From positions 558,001 to 622,000 of the forward strand of contig CAWDNS010000002.1 of NCBI GenBank assembly GCA_963803775.1: DNA of 64,000 bases, read 5' to 3'. The stretch is from JABCZH01 sp963803775 (GTDB taxonomy: Bacteria > Acidobacteriota > Terriglobia > Terriglobales > Acidobacteriaceae). The translations under genes and the position numbers were made by a program. Below are positions 34,158-44,600 of this stretch, one piece after another. The notes under the pieces are model-generated. The model was not told where the DNA came from. It saw nothing but the letters and a program-made list of their open reading frames with translations, and did not search any database. Every line of letters starts with the position of its first letter. The stretch's first letter is position 1.

Positions 34158-35960
34158 ATGGCTGAGATGGCATTATCTCCGGGTGTGAAGCTGGCTTGGC
34201 GAGTCGCTGGTGACTTAGCTTTCCAGGAGAAGGACCCATTCATCGAACCGAGGCATCTTTTCTTTGGAATTTTCTCGATTGGGAAGCTGGTCAGCGCAGC
34301 GGAAAAGGGGCACAAGAAGGATGAACTGGTAGTGGGCGTGAAGCCCGAAGCGGAACGACTAGACGAACTTGCCGGCCGGCACGGCCTTGACATTGTTTCG
34401 ACTCGACGGGCAGTTCGGCGGGCTTCCGCGGCACGCGCACCGCGGAGTTCGGCGGCTTTACCACGGGGCCAGGCCCTCAGCCGCTCGGACGCCTCTCGCC
34501 GCGTATTTGAAGAAGCTGCGACACAAAGTTCTTCGATACTGGATGTGCCGTCCCTGCTGCGAGCGTTGCTTCAAGCTCATGATGCTGAAATCGAAGAGGC
34601 AACCGTGGCGATGCGAGCAGGCTTGACTGCAATTCTGCGAGAACTGGAACCGGTCGAGTCGCTGACACAACTGGTCTCGATGAGTCTTGACCCTCGACTG
34701 ACCGACCTGGACACGGTGGTCTCTCAGGAATTCCGTGAGGTGGTGCAGGTCACCGAAGCGGTGGACACCAAGATCGCCATCCAAGCTTACCAGGCGCTTG
34801 ATCCCATCAAGCGGTTGACTGTGTTGAGCGAACTCACATGGGAGTTCGGTACTCAAGGACTTCTGGAGCCCATGCTGCAGAAAGCCGTGGAGCAGTTGCT
34901 GCGTCTGGTTAGTACGGGTGAGCGCTGTGCGATTCTGGTGAATGACGCCACTGGCAGCGAACTTCTGTTGAAGGCGCATGGGCCCATGGGCACGGTTCCG
35001 ATGATCAGTATGACGTCTGCGAAACGTGCCATTACCGAGCAGAAGGGTTTCATTTGGAATCGAGGAAAAGAGCCTGAGCCGAAAAAACAATCAAAGATTG
35101 AGTCGGGAATGTATGTCCCCCTGGTGATCAATGGTCAGGCCATCGGCGTGATTTGCATTGATTGCTCATGTGGACAGCAGAGTTTTGGGAGAGACGATCT
35201 GCTACTCGTCACCTCGCTCGCCCATCAATTGGCTTTGGCCATTGCAAACCAGCAACTTCAGCTGACGTTGAAGCAGAACAGCGAAGTTCTTGAACGGCTG
35301 TTGACCAATTTTTCTCCAAAAGTACGGACCCGTCTGCTGCAGCGCGCACAGATGGGCCGATTGCGCCTGGGCGGCGAGCAGTCGGTGGTGTCGGTACTGT
35401 GTGCGGATATTCGGGGATTTACCAAATTGACCGCCGGCATGCCCACCGACGACGTAGTTTCCCTTCTGAACGAGTATTTTGCTGCGCTGACGGAGTGCAT
35501 CTTTCGCAATGACGGCACCATCGACAAGTTCGTGGGCGATGCCATCCTGGCGGTTTTCGGCAGTCCGGAGGCGGATCCCCAACATTGCCGGAACGCGGTG
35601 GTGGCGGGGATGGAAATGCAGGAAGCGGCGCGGGAAGTGAGCAAGCAGCGCAGGGCGAAACACGAGGTAAGCTGCGAGATCGGGATTGGAATCCATACCG
35701 GGCAAGTGCTGCACGGCTTCATCGGATCGCCGGAACGGATGGAATTCACCATCATTGGAGAAGCCGTGAATCGCACTTCCCGCTATTGCGACGGTGCCAA
35801 AGGCAGCGAGGTGCTGATCAGCCCGGAAATATACGAGCGCCTGTGGAACGCGGTCGAGGTGCAACAGGTTTCGATCCCCACCAAGCACGAAGGCGATTTC
35901 GTCGCCTATAAGGTGCAGCGTGTCCGCGATCCCGGTGAACGTACAGTGATAAGTTCCTGA
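34158..35960 (+). CDS. Clp_N-like / GAF / class III adenylate-guanylate cyclase
   Basis: This 600-residue cytoplasmic protein has an N-terminal region (about 1-160) that resembles the Clp N-terminal repeat domain (LAWRVAGDLAFQEKDPFIEPRHLFFGIFS), a GAF domain (about 225-365, VPLVINGQAIGVICIDCS) and a C-terminal class III nucleotidyl cyclase (about 405-590). In the cyclase, ADIRGFTKL supplies the first metal Asp and FVGDAILAVFG the second, while IGIGIHTG and the final GEAVNRTSRYCD follow the family pattern. It probably makes cAMP or cGMP under control of the GAF domain. It is divergent from cheY. Confidence 0.87.
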   Translation: MAEMALSPGVKLAWRVAGDLAFQEKDPFIEPRHLFFGIFSIGKLVSAAEKGHKKDELVVGVKPEAERLDELAGRHGLDIVSTRRAVRRASAARAPRSSAALPRGQALSRSDASRRVFEEAATQSSSILDVPSLLRALLQAHDAEIEEATVAMRAGLTAILRELEPVESLTQLVSMSLDPRLTDLDTVVSQEFREVVQVTEAVDTKIAIQAYQALDPIKRLTVLSELTWEFGTQGLLEPMLQKAVEQLLRLVSTGERCAILVNDATGSELLLKAHGPMGTVPMISMTSAKRAITEQKGFIWNRGKEPEPKKQSKIESGMYVPLVINGQAIGVICIDCSCGQQSFGRDDLLLVTSLAHQLALAIANQQLQLTLKQNSEVLERLLTNFSPKVRTRLLQRAQMGRLRLGGEQSVVSVLCADIRGFTKLTAGMPTDDVVSLLNEYFAALTECIFRNDGTIDKFVGDAILAVFGSPEADPQHCRNAVVAGMEMQEAAREVSKQRRAKHEVSCEIGIGIHTGQVLHGFIGSPERMEFTIIGEAVNRTSRYCDGAKGSEVLISPEIYERLWNAVEVQQVSIPTKHEGDFVAYKVQRVRDPGERTVISS

Positions 35961-35969
35961 TCTCGTCTC

Positions 35970-37550
35970 TCAGTTTGTAGGGTCCCGCGGGAACTTGAGA
36001 TAAGGCAGGCGCACATTTCGAATCACGACTTGATCGGCTCTGATGTTGGCCGGCGCCTGAAAATCGGGTACTCCACACGGACCACCCGCGCCACATGCCG
36101 CGTCCACTGCTCCGCCGGTGACGAAGTCGTCCTGGCTGACACCATCTCCGCTGACCCCCAAACCGCCAACGAGCACACCATTTCGATAAAGCGGCAGGCT
36201 TCCTGGAAAGAAGACAATTCCGCTCATGTTGTTCGTGTTGGGCGCTCCAGGGTCCGATCCCTGAGTGCATGGGTTGGCAGTGTCGTGCAGATACAGCTGA
36301 AAGAACGGCCCATCGCCCGATCCGTCGATTCCCGGCGGAAACAGCGGTTGCGCACCGAAGCTGATGGTGCGATTGGTGATGGCAGTTCCGGTTGGCACGC
36401 CGGGCAAATCCCTCACGCCCGTGGTACTGAACCAGATCACATTGCGGGCCTTGGAGGCGGCCACGTCGGTGCTGAATATGGTTCCGTCATGCATGCGGTA
36501 CAAACCGAGAAGCGTGCCGTCGAGATCGGAGACGGCAATCGTCATTTTGGCCTTGACGCCAGGGGGGAGACGGATTACCGCGCGCGTCGTGTTGGCCGTG
36601 GCTACGGCGTTCATGATGATTTCGTTGACATCACTCTGCGAAAGCATGGTTCCCGCGTTAGGGCCGACTAAATAGGTCTCCGGCGGCAGTACGCCTGCTT
36701 TCGCGGGTACGCTATACGAGCCTGCCAATGTACCCGCAGATGTACCCGGCGGCTGGGTGGTTTGATTCACGAAAGGCAACGCGACGCCGCCGATAATTAC
36801 CACTCCCGGCGGTGGAAGTTCAGAGACGCTGGGCAGAAATCCGGAATTCTTCGAAGCTGAAAAAGCCGCGAATTCGGCAATCTCAGACGATGTGCTCACC
36901 ACGCCAACGCCGCCAACTACTCCGCCATTGAACAGAGGCACGCCGCCGGGATTGACGGCGAGCGGATCGCTGTCGTCGGTATCCGCTTTGCCCGTAATGA
37001 TGCCCAGGCCGGGTTTGCTGCTGTCGATCGACCGCGACGGGTTTAGCGCCTGTCCTGGCAGGAAATTAGTGCTTAGGGTACAGCCGCGGTTCGTATTTTC
37101 GATTCCGTACAGATCGCCGTTGGCAGTTCCGGCGACACCGGGTGGAAAATGAATGCCGCTGATGAACCGTACTGTCCGGGAAGACAACGGCGCCTGATCG
37201 TTGCTGAAGAAGGCAGCGGTGCGCGCCAAACCGACTGCCAGTTCGTCGGCTGGCACCACCTGGCCGAAGTTTCCCATCGATGTGGTTGGCGCTCCGGGGG
37301 TTTCGAATACTGCCAGGATATTTCCAGCACGGTCGGCGACCGCGACCACCATGGGAGCGTCAACGGATGTCACCGCATTCTGCACAACGGTCTTTACGTC
37401 GGAAATACTAAGCGGGGTTACTGATGCGGGGGGATCAGACGAGTTCGATACCGAAGAACCGCTTCCGCCTCCGCCGCCGCAGGATAAGCACAGCAGGACG
37501 GTCGCACAGACCACCAAGGAGAGTCCTAAGAGGTAAAGCGGTCTGGGCAT
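35970..37550 (-). CDS. Lipoprotein with two HbpS/GlcG-like domains
   Basis: I chose the ATG at 37550, which yields a lipoprotein signal (LLGLSLVVCATVLLCLSC, lipid Cys near residue 28, then a Gly/Ser linker); the frame is open to an ATG at 37607, and those 19 codons contain the short repeat ILKT(A/T/M). The mature part has two HbpS/GlcG (DUF336)-like domains: one around TVVQNAVTSVDAPMVVAVADRAGNILAVFE, the other around EIIMNAVATANTTRAVIRL...VAVSDLDGTLLGLYR. HbpS-type proteins bind haem or small ligands outside the cell; the function here is unknown. It ends 6 bp from zwf's stop-side start region on the same strand, so co-transcription is possible. Confidence 0.8.
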   Translation of the reverse strand: MPRPLYLLGLSLVVCATVLLCLSCGGGGGSGSSVSNSSDPPASVTPLSISDVKTVVQNAVTSVDAPMVVAVADRAGNILAVFETPGAPTTSMGNFGQVVPADELAVGLARTAAFFSNDQAPLSSRTVRFISGIHFPPGVAGTANGDLYGIENTNRGCTLSTNFLPGQALNPSRSIDSSKPGLGIITGKADTDDSDPLAVNPGGVPLFNGGVVGGVGVVSTSSEIAEFAAFSASKNSGFLPSVSELPPPGVVIIGGVALPFVNQTTQPPGTSAGTLAGSYSVPAKAGVLPPETYLVGPNAGTMLSQSDVNEIIMNAVATANTTRAVIRLPPGVKAKMTIAVSDLDGTLLGLYRMHDGTIFSTDVAASKARNVIWFSTTGVRDLPGVPTGTAITNRTISFGAQPLFPPGIDGSGDGPFFQLYLHDTANPCTQGSDPGAPNTNNMSGIVFFPGSLPLYRNGVLVGGLGVSGDGVSQDDFVTGGAVDAACGAGGPCGVPDFQAPANIRADQVVIRNVRLPYLKFPRDPTN

Positions 37551-37613
37551 CGTCTTCAAGATCGTGGTCTTCAAAATCGTGGCCTTCAAAATTCGCGCTC
37601 GCTTCATGGGAGC

Positions 37614-39185
37614 TCAGGACTTGGCCGCTACCACCGTCTTCGCAGTGTGGTTGTTATTCAGCCTCCACTTTCGACCATCGCGGGCGAGTAAGTCATCGGC
37701 TTCTTTCGGTCCCCAGGTGCCCGCGGGATAGTTCGGAAATGTGCGTGGACGCAATGCCGTCCACACATCAAGAACCGGGGCGACTACGCTCCAGCCCGCT
37801 TCCACCATGTCGGCGCGCTGAAACAGCGTAGCATCGCCGATCATGCAATCGTGCAACAGTCTCTCGTAACCGGTACTCGGCGAGCTGCCGAAATAATCCG
37901 AATAGGCAAAGCTCATATCCACATTCCCAAGACGCATGATAGGGCCCGGGAATTTGGCGCCAAAGCTGAGGGAAATGCCTTCCTCGGGTTGAATGTGGAG
38001 AACCAGGATGTTCGGCGCAAGACTCTCCACCGGCGTATCACGGAATAAGACGAACGGGGCGCGCCGGAACTGGATGGCAATTTCGGTATGCCGTTGCGGC
38101 AGTCTTTTTCCAGTTCGCAGGTAAAAGGGAACGCCCGCCCAGCGCCAGTTATCGATATGAAGCTTCATGGCTACGAAGGTCTCGGTCGCTGAGTCGGGAG
38201 CTACACTGGGTTCCGAACGATACCCAGCCATGTGTGTCTCCGCATCATGGCCATCTCCATATTGCCCACGAACCGCATGGGAGAGGACGTCTTCCGCGCT
38301 GAGAGGCTGGATGGCGTGAAGAATCTTCGACTGTTCGTCGCGCACCGCGTCTGCCCGAAATGAAATGGGAGGCTCCATAGCGGTGAGAGAGATCAATTGC
38401 AGGATGTGATTGGGCACCATATCGCGCAAGGTACCGGACTGATCGTAGTATCCGCCACGCAGTTCGACTCCGACGGTCTCAGCCACCGTAACTTGCACGT
38501 GGTCGATGTAGCGCCGGTTCCAGATCGGCTCAAAAATGCCATTGGCAAAACGAAATGCCAGAATGTTCTGTACGGTTTCTTTCCCCAAGTAGTGATCGAT
38601 GCGATAAATCTGCTTCTCATGCACAACCTGTAAAAGCTCGCGGTTGAGCTTGCGCGCCGAATCCAAATCCCGGCCGAAAGGCTTTTCTACGATGATCCGC
38701 CGCCATTGCTCGCTGTCGTTGGGAACCAGATTGGCAGCGCCCAACTGCTGCACGATCGGAGCAAAAAACGTGGGCGCAGTCGCCATATAGTAAAAGTAAT
38801 TTCCCTGGCAGCCGTGGTCTTTGTTCACCTTATCCAGCAGTTCGCGCAGTTGGGTATAAGCGTTCGGGTCGCCGAACTCGCCCGCCATGTAATAAAGCCG
38901 GCGGATGAACCACTCGGTCACGTCACTGTTCAAAGCGCAGGTAGTGAACTCTTTGATGTCTTGGCGGAATTTGTCGCGGAACTGATCGGTGGTCATGGCC
39001 TCGCGGGCCAATCCGATCACGGCAAACTCTCGCGACAGCAGGTTGGCAGCGGCAAGGTTGTACAGCGCAGGCATCAGCTTGCGTCGAGTGAGGTCGCCGC
39101 CTGCGCCGAAGATCACCATCACGCAGGGATCCCCCGGTCTCCCAACGTGTTCTGTCGTCACTTCCGCCAGACTTGAAACACTCAT
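37614..39185 (-). CDS. zwf: Glucose-6-phosphate 1-dehydrogenase
   Basis: This 523-residue protein starts at the ATG at 39185 (MSVSSLAEVTTEH); an upstream start at 39239 adds 18 residues. The NADP site GAGGDLTRRKLMPALYNLA (about 27-45) and the active-site signature RIDHYLGKETVQN, with the catalytic His and Lys, are intact; the length is normal. It catalyses the first step of the oxidative pentose phosphate pathway (glucose-6-phosphate to 6-phosphogluconolactone). The next pathway genes (pgl, gnd) are not adjacent. Confidence 0.95.
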   Translation of the reverse strand: MSVSSLAEVTTEHVGRPGDPCVMVIFGAGGDLTRRKLMPALYNLAAANLLSREFAVIGLAREAMTTDQFRDKFRQDIKEFTTCALNSDVTEWFIRRLYYMAGEFGDPNAYTQLRELLDKVNKDHGCQGNYFYYMATAPTFFAPIVQQLGAANLVPNDSEQWRRIIVEKPFGRDLDSARKLNRELLQVVHEKQIYRIDHYLGKETVQNILAFRFANGIFEPIWNRRYIDHVQVTVAETVGVELRGGYYDQSGTLRDMVPNHILQLISLTAMEPPISFRADAVRDEQSKILHAIQPLSAEDVLSHAVRGQYGDGHDAETHMAGYRSEPSVAPDSATETFVAMKLHIDNWRWAGVPFYLRTGKRLPQRHTEIAIQFRRAPFVLFRDTPVESLAPNILVLHIQPEEGISLSFGAKFPGPIMRLGNVDMSFAYSDYFGSSPSTGYERLLHDCMIGDATLFQRADMVEAGWSVVAPVLDVWTALRPRTFPNYPAGTWGPKEADDLLARDGRKWRLNNNHTAKTVVAAKS

Positions 39186-39385
39186 ATCCGTTGTCTCATG
39201 GGCGGCAGATTCGCACCCAATCCCGATGGGGATCGGCAAGAAGCCACCAGATTTGCGATACTCGCGTGCCGCCCATTATGCCTCGGCTCGGGACAAAGTC
39301 AAGCAAGGCTTGCTGCCACGCTGTGGTTGTGATAGGACTTAGCCCCATCCGGTTACAGTCACAAGAAAGCGATTTTAGTCGGGCG

Positions 39386-41593
39386 ATGACGATGGACATG
39401 GAGCGAGCGTCACGGTTGATGAAGTCGTGGCCTTCTCACGCCGTCCTTTTGTGCCTTCTGGCATGGTCTTGCGCAATGCTGGGACAAGGGACGCCCGGCG
39501 CTCCTCAAACCCCTTCAGTACAGCGGATTCCGGGCCACATTTCGGCTGTCACTGCATCTCTGCAAGGCACAGTAACCGACCCGCAAACTAAACTGGGCAT
39601 CCCCGGCGTCAAGATCAGCCTGCTTCGGGCAGGTACTGTAGTTAGCGAAACACGGACGAACGCCGAAGGCATCTTCCGGATAATTAACCTGGCGCCGGAT
39701 ACGTATGAGCTTAAGGCTGAGAAGGACGGGTTCGAATCCTTCGATCTGCCAAGTCTCAGGATTAAGGGCGCTCAAACCAGGGATCTAACGCTAGAGCCGA
39801 TCGCAAGCGCCGCCCCGTTGACAAAAGGTCCGTCTGGAATTCCCGGTGCAGTACCCTCGCTTACGGCACCCCCATCTCCGCCGGTGGGTCCTTATCCGGG
39901 ATTACGCACGGCACAAACGTCTGCTTCCCCGGGACCGCTGGGAATTGCTCCCGAGCAGGTGCCTCCGGACTCCGCGAACTTCGCCAAGGAACCTGATCGG
40001 TGGGATGTCCCCATGCCGGCGTGGGATCGCTATGGCAAAGGCGGCGAGTTCCCCTATACCAAGCCGCATTGGTACGACCCGTTCAATCGCAACCGACTCA
40101 AGGGTGACCAACCGGTCTTCGGCCAGACATGGTTCTTTAACTTTACCGGCACCAGCATTACCGGGTTGGATGTGCGCCGCGTGCCGGTGCCCAGCGGCAT
40201 CTCCGCCGAGCAACCCGACAGCAGCGACTTCTTCGGCCGCGGCGAACAAGGCTTTGCCTCGCAGAGTTTCCGTTTGTCATTCGATCTGTTCGAAGGCGAC
40301 ACCAGTTTTCGGCCCATTGATTTCCGTATTCGCTTTACACCGGAATTCAATCTGAATTTCCTGCAAACCCGCGAGCGTGGCCTGGTCAACATTAACGTTC
40401 AGGATGGCACCAACCGCTTCGACACGCACGTCGGTCTACAAGAGGGCTTTGTCGAAGCCAAGATCCACGATCTGGGCCCGAATTTCGATTTTGTCTCCAT
40501 TCGTGCGGGTATTCAACAGTTCGTCAGCGACTTTCGGGGTTTCATTTTCGCCGAGGAGCAGCCCGGTGTGCGCCTCTTCGGAAATCTGCGCTCCAACCGG
40601 ATCAACTACAACCTCGCTTATTTTTATTTTCTGGAAAAGAACACGAACAGCGGGTTGAATACATTCGATCCGCGCCATCAGCAGGTTTACATCGGGAACG
40701 TCTACATCCAGGACTCGTTTTTCAAAGGCTACACCACGGAATTCAGCTTCCATTACAACCGCGACGATCCCACGATCCACTTCGATGACAATGGATTCCT
40801 TGTCCGGCCAGCACCGGTCGGACTGGTGGTAAATGATGGCATTCTTCAGCACGGCATTCGGGCTTACTATCTGGGCTGGGCCAGCAACGGTCACATCAAG
40901 CGGGTGAATGTGAGTCATGCGTTCTATCAGGCTTTGGGCCATGACACACTCAATCCGATCGCAGGAAGACGCGTCGACATTGACGCAAGAATGGCTGCGC
41001 TGGAATTGTCCGTGGACAAGGATTGGGTGCGACTGCGGTCGTCATTCTTCTGGGCTTCCGGCGACCCCAGTAACCGTTCTGACGCACTGGGGCTGAGTGG
41101 CCGCGATTCAACTGCGCGCGGCTTCGATACCATTGTGGATGAAACCCAGTTTGCCGGGGGAGCATTCAGCTTCTTCGATCAGCAAGGCATTCGCCTGACT
41201 AGCACGGGAATCGCGCTCACCAACCCCGGAAGTCTTCTGGTCAGCCTGCGTAGCAACAAAGAGGAAGGTCAGGCGAACTTCGTGAATCCGGGAGTTTATA
41301 TTTTTAACGCCGGCGCTGATTTCAATGTGACCCCCAAGCTAAAGGCTTTCGTCAATGCGAACTACCTTCAGTTTGACCGTACTGAGCCTTTGCAAATCCT
41401 ATTATTCCAAAGTCGCATTCGGCACAGCATTGGCACGGACACTGGATTGGGCATTCAATACCGGCCGCCGCTGACGGAAAATATTGTGATTACAGCAGGA
41501 GTATCGGACTTAGTTCCAGGCGCAGGGTTTCAAGACATCTACAACAAGCGGGTGTTGGTTTCCGGATTTTCAACGATCAAGCTGACGTTCTGA
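39386..41593 (+). CDS. Outer-membrane beta-barrel protein with carboxypeptidase-regulatory-like domain
   Basis: This protein has 735 residues from the ATG at 39386; the frame is open further left. The signal sequence is SHAVLLCLLAWSCAMLGQG. Residues about 55-120 form a carboxypeptidase-regulatory-like (CarboxypepD_reg) beta domain (LQGTVTDPQTKLGIPGVKISL). A Pro-rich linker follows, then about 500 residues of alternating aromatic-rich strands (FDLFEGDTSFRPIDFRIRFTPEFNLNFL, 20-plus-residue repeats of this kind to the end), ending in a C-terminal LTF as is usual for outer-membrane barrels. It lies 9 bp upstream of a multihaem cytochrome gene, so the two are likely co-transcribed. Confidence 0.8.
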   Translation: MTMDMERASRLMKSWPSHAVLLCLLAWSCAMLGQGTPGAPQTPSVQRIPGHISAVTASLQGTVTDPQTKLGIPGVKISLLRAGTVVSETRTNAEGIFRIINLAPDTYELKAEKDGFESFDLPSLRIKGAQTRDLTLEPIASAAPLTKGPSGIPGAVPSLTAPPSPPVGPYPGLRTAQTSASPGPLGIAPEQVPPDSANFAKEPDRWDVPMPAWDRYGKGGEFPYTKPHWYDPFNRNRLKGDQPVFGQTWFFNFTGTSITGLDVRRVPVPSGISAEQPDSSDFFGRGEQGFASQSFRLSFDLFEGDTSFRPIDFRIRFTPEFNLNFLQTRERGLVNINVQDGTNRFDTHVGLQEGFVEAKIHDLGPNFDFVSIRAGIQQFVSDFRGFIFAEEQPGVRLFGNLRSNRINYNLAYFYFLEKNTNSGLNTFDPRHQQVYIGNVYIQDSFFKGYTTEFSFHYNRDDPTIHFDDNGFLVRPAPVGLVVNDGILQHGIRAYYLGWASNGHIKRVNVSHAFYQALGHDTLNPIAGRRVDIDARMAALELSVDKDWVRLRSSFFWASGDPSNRSDALGLSGRDSTARGFDTIVDETQFAGGAFSFFDQQGIRLTSTGIALTNPGSLLVSLRSNKEEGQANFVNPGVYIFNAGADFNVTPKLKAFVNANYLQFDRTEPLQILLFQSRIRHSIGTDTGLGIQYRPPLTENIVITAGVSDLVPGAGFQDIYNKRVLVSGFSTIKLTF

Positions 41594-41602
41594 GCTTAAG
41601 CT

Positions 41603-44600
41603 ATGCAGCTTCTTTCTTGGCGACGACTAGGGCAGGCGCTGGCAGGTGCGGCGTTCGTTTGCGCGGCCTTGGCCGTGTTCGACCCTCCCGGCAGGATGGC
41701 AGCGTCAGCAAACGCCGCGGAATTATCGCCGCAAACAGGCGCTGAGCAAAGCTCGCCTGGACTTGGAGACTCGCTCGAAGAGGCGCAGCAGAGGTCGGCG
41801 GGTTGCATCACTTGCCACAACCCAATGGACAGCCCGACGATGCACACCAAGGGAACCGTGCGCCTGGGTTGCACCGACTGTCATGGAGGAAATGCCCAGA
41901 CTGCGCTGCCTCCCGGTGTAGCGCAAGGCTCACCGCAGTATCAGGAGATTACCCGGCAGGCACATCCGCGGCCGCGCTTTGCCAGCAATGCCGATAGCTC
42001 CGCGAACCCGGTTCGTGCTTACACCAATTGGTTAAAGGAAGACGCGGGGTACATCAAGTTTGTGAACCCTGGCGACCTGCGGGTGGCGGAGCAAACCTGT
42101 GGCCGCTCAGGATGCCACACGGCGGAAGTCCAGCGCGTGCGCACCAGCATGATGACCCACGGCGCCATGCTGTGGAGCGCTGCGCTCTACAACAACGGAG
42201 CTGTCCCCTTCAAGAATCCGCATTTCGGGGAGAGTTATGCTCCCGACGGTACTCCCCAACGGCTGCAAACTTTCCCGCGACCGAGTGCCGAAGAAACTCG
42301 CCTCAAAGGCGTGCTGCCATATCTAGAGCCGATTCAGCGCTGGGAGGTTTCTCAGCCCGGCAACGTATTGCGAATCTTCGAGCGTGGTGGTGAAAAGAAA
42401 CCTGAAGTTGGAATTCCAAGCCTGGAAGAAGAGCCAGGCAAGCCGGACGTGAAGCTCGGCGAGCGGGGTTTTGGAACCTTGCTGCGCACCGACCCTACCG
42501 TCCTGGGTTTGCAGAAGACGCGCTTGTTGGATCCGTTACTGTCATTTCCGGGAACGAATGATCAGCCCGGCGACTACCGGGCCAGCGGCTGTAGCGCCTG
42601 CCACGTGATCTACGCCAACGATCGCTCGCCGGAACATTCTGGGCAGTATGCTGTCGGCGGCAACCTGGGGCAAACTGCGACCCTCGATCCAACTATTCCG
42701 AAGAATGAATCCGGACATCCCCTCAAACATGAATTCACACGCTCCATCCCGTCGAGCCAGTGCATTGTCTGCCACATCCATCCTGGCACCAACATGGTGG
42801 CAACGTATTTTGGCTATACGTGGTGGGACAACGAGGTTGATGGGGACAAGATGTATCCCAAAGAGCAGCGGCGTCCCAGCGCGATAGAGCAGCAGCAGAT
42901 TCAGAAGCGCGACCCGGAACGGGCTGCCATTCGCGGCAACTGGGCGGATGTAAGTTTCCTGGAGAAAACGGGGACGCCGGAATTCAACAGTGAACTCAAG
43001 AACACACAGTTCGCCGACTTCCATAGTCACGGATGGATTTTCCGTGCGGTGTACGAACATGATCGCAAGGGCAATCTACTGGACGCCGATGGCAAGCAAG
43101 TTTCATTCACTGATCCCGACAAGTTTAAAAAAGCCGTCCATCTGAAAGACATTCACCTGGAAAAAGGCATGCATTGCATCGACTGCCACTTTACCCAGGA
43201 CAATCACGGCAACGGCAAATTGTATGGAGAGACGCGGAATGCAATTGAAGTCGATTGCGTGGATTGTCACGGCACTATTCAACAACGCGCCACGCTGCGC
43301 ACATCCGGAATCGCCGCGCCCGCCACCGGAACTGATCTCGCGGGACTTCGCACTCCCTGGGGTACGCGCCGCTTCTATTGGGATGGCGGCAAGCTCTTCC
43401 AGCGGTCCATGCTCGAACAGGGCCAGCAGTGGGAGGTAGTGCAGGTACTCGATTCGATCACCCCGGGCAATGCACATTACAGCGAGAAATCGCGGCTTGC
43501 GAAGACGATTCAGAAAGATGCCGTCACCTGGGGTAATGCCAAAGGCGATCAGTCCCAACTGGCTCACCCGAACAGCGAGATGACTTGCTACGCCTGCCAC
43601 AGTTCCTGGGCGCCGACTTGCTACGGTTGCCATTTACCGATGGTCGCCAATCAAAAGATGCCGATGTTGCACAACGAAGGCCTGACCACGCGCAATTGGA
43701 CCTCGTACGACTTTCAGGTTCTGCGGGATGATGTCTTTAGCCTGGCGATCGACGGTACAGTCACCGGACATCGTGTTGCTCCCGTACGCTCGGCATGCGC
43801 GGTGTTGGTCAGTTCGCAGAACAACAATCGCGACTGGATCTACTATCAGCAGCAAACCGTTTCAGCCGAAGGATTCAGCGGACAAGCGTTCAGCACCTTC
43901 GTTCCTCACACCGTGCGGGCGAAAGAAACCAAGGGCTGCACCGACTGCCATGTTTCGAAAGCCGGCGACAACAATGCCTGGATGACCCAGTTGCTGCTTC
44001 TTGGCACCAACTACATGAATTTTATGGGTCGTTACATCTACGTGGCCACGGGCACGAAGGGATACGAAGCCGTCGCCGTCACCGAACATGATGAACCTCC
44101 CGCAGTGATTGGCAGCGATCTGCAAAGGCTGGCGTATCCAGACAACTACAAGAAGCACCTAAGCAAACACAGTGAGTTGAAGGAAGCTTACGGTCACGCC
44201 GGCTCGGAAGTGTTGGACGTGCAGGCGCGCGGCGAGTATTTGTACGCTGCCATGGGCAAGCGTGGGCTGCGCGTTTATGATATTGCCAACATCGACGACA
44301 AAGATATTTCTCAGCGTACGATCACTGCGCCAGTGTCGCCGCTTGGCCAGCGTTTCTACGTTCCCACCAAATACGCGGCGGCGGTAGCAACTCCGACAAC
44401 GTTGGCCGTCGATCCCTTGCGCACCCATCGCCCGGAAAATGAAGAACAGTCGATTCACCTGATGTATGGCTTCCTTTATGTGGCCGACAAAGTGGAAGGC
44501 CTGGTCGTGATCGGCGACCCCAACCTGAAGAGCCGGAGTCCGGGCGTGGGCACGTTGCTCAATGGCGATCCGAACGACAATTTCCTGAAGCGTGCGCTGG

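Noticed and set aside
36030..36671. Long plus-strand frame opposite the HbpS-like lipoprotein gene
   Set aside because: It is a shadow of a supported minus-strand gene and shows no signal peptide or domain.
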